In this document: positions 7,105 to 10,500 of the stretch, in pieces
Numbering within the stretch: position 1 is the stretch's first letter
How the letters are laid out: every line of letters starts with the position of its first letter
NCBI RefSeq assembly: GCF_964340395.1
Contig: NC_135568.1
Location: forward strand, 19,020,748 to 19,031,247
Reading direction: 5' to 3'
Length of the DNA stretch: 10,500 nt
Source of the DNA: Glandiceps talaboti
Lineage: Eukaryota; Hemichordata; Enteropneusta; Spengelidae
Translations under genes and position numbers: made by a program
The notes under the pieces: model-generated
Databases searched by the model: none
Told to the model about the DNA's origin: nothing
The model's input: only the letters and a program-made list of their open reading frames with translations

Positions 7105-7164
7105 GGTGTGTGTGTGTGTGTGCGTGCGGCGGGCGGGCGTGCGTGCGTGCGTGTGTGTGTGTGT
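7032..7164. repeat. (GT)n microsatellite with GC-rich tail
   Basis: An uninterrupted (GT)35 run (7032-7101) is followed by GTGCGGGTG, more GT units and a CG-rich part around 7126-7150 (GCGGCGGGCGGGCGTGCGTG). Long alternating purine-pyrimidine tracts of this type can adopt Z-DNA. The open frames across it (Val/Cys on +, Thr/His on -) are artefacts. Confidence 0.97.
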
Positions 7165-7169
7165 ACCGA

Positions 7170-7657
7170 TTGGCATGATATTTGGTGGGTATATTACCGT
7201 GGGTGGCTAGTTGGGAAATTGTTCAAATCAAATGATCTTACCACCAGTGTGTGATTTGGGTCAAAAAGTGAGATTTTTGGTCAAAAACTTAAACAGAAAA
7301 ACTACTGGGCAGATTGGTCTGAAATATGGTGAGAACATTCTTAAGGGTGTTTAGATTAAGAATTGTTCATGACATGATTATCCCATCAATGGTATGCTAA
7401 TTAGGGCTAAAAATGTGTCTTATTGGTCAAAAATCTTTAATTCCAAAACTACTGAGCAGATTGGGCTGAAATTTAATGAGGATGCATCTGGAGGTGTATA
7501 GATGAAGAAATATTAAGCATATAACCATCTCACCTATGATATGCAAATTAGGTGTAAAAATGTGAATTTTGGTCAAAAACTCATCTCAAAAAGTACTAGG
7601 TCAATTAGACTGAAGCTTGTTAATGTAGATTTTCTTCAAAACATTTTGACACAATTG
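7170..7657. repeat. Tandem-like array of module B/C units
   Basis: After the GT tract come GGCTAGTTGGGAAATTGTTC (match to 6750), then three diverged units of about 110-150 nt. Each has a GGTCAAAAA-type start, an AAAACTACTGGGCAGATTGG or related core, and GAAATNTGGTGAG or GAAATTTAATGAGG. Cores lie near 7300, 7446 and 7590. Copy 7350-7515 is the closest relative of 5316-5500. No coding frame is conserved, and no collagen exon is seen. Confidence 0.8.
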
Positions 7658-7665
7658 GCCCTAGC
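7658..7665. repeat. 8-bp target-site duplication, left copy
   Basis: GCCCTAGC directly precedes the left inverted end of the 7666-8050 element and is repeated exactly at 8051-8058 after the right end. Because the outer GC is self-complementary, 6-bp (CCCTAG) or 4-bp boundaries are also formally possible. Confidence 0.65.
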
Positions 7666-8050
7666 AGTGTTGCAGCCAGAGAGGGTTTTGGGGTCATTTG
7701 ACACACATTTTTTGCACCTGACCCACAATTTTGGAAGTGACGGGTCATAGATGACCCACACTAAAATTGTATGCAAATATGTTTAGCAACATGACCACAC
7801 CTATAGCAACAGCCAAATGATCGTGTATATTGCATAGATAACAACAGGGTTGGATAGGCAACTGCATAATCATTCAGCAAATATCTAGCATGGGTCAGCA
7901 TGTGGGTAAATATTTTGAAAAACTGTACAGTTGTGCTACAACGCTATAGGCGCGTTTTTGTAATGTCCCACAAAAATTGTATGATGACCCAGAAAAATGA
8001 AAGTTTCGGGACACTATGTCCCACTCTGTGAAAAGGCTGGCTGCAACACT
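7666..8050. mobile_element. 385-bp MITE with 14-bp TIRs and 8-bp TSD (hAT-like)
   Basis: AGTGTTGCAGCCAG (7666-7679) is the exact inverse of CTGGCTGCAACACT (8037-8050). The element is flanked by the direct repeat GCCCTAGC (7658-7665 and 8051-8058). An 8-bp duplication and a (C)AGTG terminus fit hAT-superfamily insertions, although P and Merlin elements can also give about 8 bp. The sequence to the right (GCCCTAGCAACC...) continues a module A repeat, which shows insertion into a pre-existing repeat. The element itself appears interrupted: CCCACACTAAAATTGTATG (7755-7773) recurs as CCCACAAAAATTGTATG (7967-7983), and the ~210 bp between (7774-7983) contain another copy of module A. There is no transposase frame. 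Confidence 0.65.
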
Positions 8051-8290
8051 GCCCTAGCAACCATGACCATGCCCTTAGCAAAAGTGATTCTTAGACAAGT
8101 GAACAAACTTTCAAAAAGTTTGCAAATATGCCAAGCAACAAGGATACCCATAGCAACAGCCAAATAATGACTTATTTTACAAAGATAGCAGGGGTTAATA
8201 GGCAATTGAATAATTATTCAAAAAATGTATGTAAATGTATAGCAACAAGACTACACCAATAGCAACCACCAAATGATCATGTATATGTGC
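8051..8290. repeat. Module A repeat, two or more diverged units
   Basis: CCATAGCAACAGCCAAATAA, GGGGTTAATAGGCAATTGAA and TATAGCAACAAGACTACACC match the units at 2755-2900 and 7774-7900. The unit restarts about every 100-110 nt. 8291-8518 shows no recognisable gene or module; it includes a TTCTGATTGG (CCAAT-type) site near 8426, also seen at 3760. Confidence 0.8.
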
Positions 8291-8518
8291 TTAAACATAC
8301 GGGTATAGTTCTTCAGAGCTCTCTGTTTGAAAAGAGCACGAACACAGACAACGATGTTAGCATTATTGTTTGGTTGTTCTCTTTCTTTAAATTTGAACAT
8401 TGAGTGTATATATTGTAAGATGGATTCTGATTGGCTACTCGTAAGTATGAGATTTGGTACGGGAACGCCTGTGGTGTTGTGTCAGATGTATGTAACGAGT
8501 GTTTACAAAAGAACAAAC

Positions 8519-8582
8519 AACAGTAAACATAACAGTAAACATAACAGTAAACATAACAGTAAACATAACAGTAAACATAACA
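8519..8582. repeat. 12-bp tandem repeat (AACAGTAAACAT)n
   Basis: Five and a third perfect copies of AACAGTAAACAT. Being a multiple of three, the unit keeps an open frame on the - strand (Tyr-Cys-Tyr-Val repeats), which I regard as an artefact. Confidence 0.95.
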
Positions 8583-8634
8583 GCCAAAAGAGAAATTGTG
8601 AAGTGTACAATACATCAGATTTAATCAGATTGAC

Positions 8635-8978
8635 TCAATCCATCCATCAATCCATCCATCAATCCATCCATCCATCCATCCATCAATCCATCCATCCATC
8701 CATCCATCCATCCATCCATCCATCCATCCATTCATCTCCCATCAATCCATCCATCCATCCATTCATCCATCTCCCATCAATTCATCCATCCATTCATCTC
8801 CCATCAATCCATCCATCCATCCATTCATCCATCTCCCATCAATTCATCCATCCATTCATCTCCCATCAATCCATCCATCCATCCATCCATCCATCCATTC
8901 ATCCATCTCCCATCCATCTCCCATCAATTCATCCATCCATTCATCTCCCATCAATCCATCCATCCATCCATTCATCCA
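8635..8978. repeat. (ATCC)n satellite with 62-bp higher-order unit
   Basis: About 345 nt of ATCC/ATCA/ATTC units. In the second half a larger unit appears: TTCATCTCCCATCAATCC starts at 8731, 8793, 8855 and 8940 (spacing 62, 62 and 85). The last interval carries extra ATCC units and a duplicated CATCTCCC. The array ends abruptly where the LINE coding frame starts. Confidence 0.95.
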
Positions 8979-8980
8979 TA

Positions 8981-10500
8981 AATACTGAGTATAATGCCCT
9001 CTTAAATAGTTATAATTTTGTACAGACAATCAACACCCCAACTAGAATCGCCACCACTACAGAAACAATTATTGACCACGTAATAACTAATATCACAGAT
9101 TATTTAATTGATTGTGGGAGTATTGACACTGATATCACCGACCACTTCCCAGTTTTCGCAAAAATCAATCATTTTGAGTATGTATTTAACGCTAATTCAA
9201 CCTTCTTCAAATGTGATTTTTCAAAGTATAATTGTGAGGCATTTCTGTCTGATCTCAGCAACATTTCCTGGCAACCAGTTTTTGACTGCTCTGACCCAAA
9301 TAATGCTTACACTGCTTTCTGTAATATATTCTATCAACTTTCCTCGAAACACGCCCCAATTAAGCACTTTAACATTAAAGGTTCTGGATTTCGCAAGCCA
9401 TGGCTATCAAAGGGCTTGCTAATTTCGACCAGGACTAAACACAAATTATTCTCAAAAGTAAAGAAATCACCCAATAATAGCGATATCAGGAACAAATACA
9501 AATTATATCGTAACATACTGACAAAACTTCTCAAATCAGCGAAAAGGCACTATTACCACATTAAGTTTCTGTCCAATACAGGAAACACAAACAAAATTTG
9601 GAAAACAATTAACGAGATTTTAAACAAAAATAGCAAAAACTTGTCATCCCCAAAACAAATAAAAGCCTGTGACCATACTGATGTACTCTTGACAGAAAGC
9701 AGTGACATAGCTGAAACTTTTAATGACTTCTTTTCAAATATTGGACCTAATCTTGCAGCAAATATAAATTCTCCCGAAAGTTTTGATAGTTACCTTACTG
9801 ACAATTACCCCAATTCAATCTTTTTTCGTCCAGTTAATGAAAACGATGTTGCCAAGGAAATCAGTCGCTTAGATCCCCGGAAAGCTATGGGACACGATCA
9901 TATTCATCCTAAACTCATCATTGATTCTGTTCATTACATTTCTCGTCCACTAACCCACATTATTAACTGTTCTCTCACTGAAGGCATATTTCCAGACCCA
10001 CTCAAATTTGCAAAAATATCACCAATCTACAAGAAAGGCTCAGTGCTTGAAGCCAGTAACTATAGGCCCATTTCTATTCTACCGATACTCAGTAAGGTTT
10101 TCGAATCAATTGTACATGACCAGCTAACCACTTTCCTCGACAAATTTAATGTTATTATAAATACCCAATATGGATTTCGAAAAAAATATAGTACAAAACT
10201 TGCTTTAGCTGATTTGGTTTCAGACATTACAGACAAAATGGACAACGGTCTAATTACATTTGGCATCTTTATTGACCTTAAAAAGGCTTTTGATACTATT
10301 GACCACCAAATTCTACTCAAAAAACTTTCTTACTATGGAATCAGAGGTGTACCTCTCCGCTGGTTCCAAAGCTATCTGGAAAATCGTCAACAGGTTGTTA
10401 ATATCAACGGCTTCACTTCAAACCCAAGACAGATCAAATGTGGCATACCGCAAGGATCTATCTTGGGACCTATCCTTTTCTTGATTTATATTAACGATAT
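8981..10500 (+). CDS. Non-LTR retrotransposon ORF2 (endonuclease tail + reverse transcriptase), 5'-truncated, runs off the window
   Basis: One frame of 506 codons has no stop from the satellite edge to the window end. Residues about 1-60 are the C-terminal end of an AP-type endonuclease: [11 protein letters not shown], then TINTPTRI (16-23), IIDHVITN and ITDHFPVF (52-59), whose Asp-His pair is the usual EEP-fold terminal motif. A Lys-rich linker follows, with FNDFFSNIG (247-255). The reverse transcriptase follows: [17 protein letters not shown] (360-367), [10 protein letters not shown] (396-405), motif [14 protein letters not shown] (430-442) with catalytic Asp, and motif [11 protein letters not shown] (488-497). 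The FADD motif C must lie beyond the window. Sequence style fits the CR1/Jockey group; the clade is not settled. In a full element this protein nicks DNA and copies its RNA by target-primed reverse transcription. The missing 5' endonuclease part makes this copy non-autonomous as seen. There is no start codon of its own; the frame enters from the satellite. Confidence 0.95.

Noticed and set aside
6949-7254. Val-Cys ORF and opposite Thr-His ORF
   Set aside because: They are translations of the (GT)35 tract and flanking repeat.
8313-8615. - strand ORF with Tyr-Cys-Tyr-Val repeats
   Set aside because: It is produced by the 12-bp tandem repeat at 8519-8582.
9108-9422. 104-codon + ORF inside the LINE region
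   Set aside because: It is another frame; the frame starting at 8981 carries the endonuclease and reverse transcriptase motifs and is open throughout.
10060-10320. - strand ORF of 86 codons
   Set aside because: It is antisense to reverse transcriptase and has no recognisable motif.

Overview
The window is animal genomic DNA. It holds part of one collagen gene, split by introns on the + strand. The introns are crowded with microsatellites, dispersed repeats and non-autonomous transposons. The right end is occupied by a non-LTR retrotransposon. Spliced Gly-X-Y exons, long introns with many (GT), (ACAT) and (ATCC) tracts and a LINE with a CR1/Jockey-type reverse transcriptase point to a metazoan. 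The repeat families suggest a marine invertebrate (lophotrochozoan, hemichordate or cephalochordate), but I cannot place it further. There are no bacterial genes, operons, tRNA, rRNA or CRISPR.

Collagen gene (about 1171-6400, both ends outside the window). Five exons with good splice sites join in frame: 1171-1212 (42 nt), 3239-3372 (134), 4737-4874 (138), 5946-5972 (27) and 6338-6400 (63). The first exon is phase 1 at both ends, the second goes from phase 1 to phase 0, and the rest are 0-0. The spliced product is a run of Gly-X-Y triplets broken by a PPFVAAPK segment, one two-residue imperfection and an acidic 13-residue insert. That pattern suits a non-fibrillar collagen (basement-membrane, multiplexin, FACIT or transmembrane type) better than a fibrillar one. 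The introns are 2026, 1364, 1071, 365 and more than 4100 nt.

Repeats and mobile elements. 210-740 is a degenerate ~150-bp tandem repeat with a 27-C run; 760-1130 holds a 90-bp direct duplication. Intron 1 is mostly a ~1.8-kb element with ~100-bp inverted ends rich in GTCTCAG/CTGAGAC (1351-3188). It contains a smaller hairpin at 1595-1675. Intron 2 holds a TG tract, a ~730-bp element bounded by 15-bp inverted repeats (3731-4462) and an abutting 135-bp hairpin with 60-nt arms (4466-4600). Intron 3 holds a 36-bp minisatellite and a large ACAT-type microsatellite. After the last exon, 6590-8290 is a mosaic of recurring repeat modules, interrupted by a 385-bp MITE with an 8-bp target duplication (7666-8050). 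Then come 12-bp and ATCC-type satellites (8519-8978).

LINE (8981-10500, continuing past the window). One uninterrupted frame of 506 codons carries the C-terminal tail of an AP endonuclease, a linker, and reverse transcriptase up to the PQG motif. It begins directly at the edge of the ATCC satellite, so this copy lacks its 5' part. The collagen gene is the only host gene seen. The LINE probably lies in its downstream intron, or beyond its 3' end if 6338-6400 is near the last exon.
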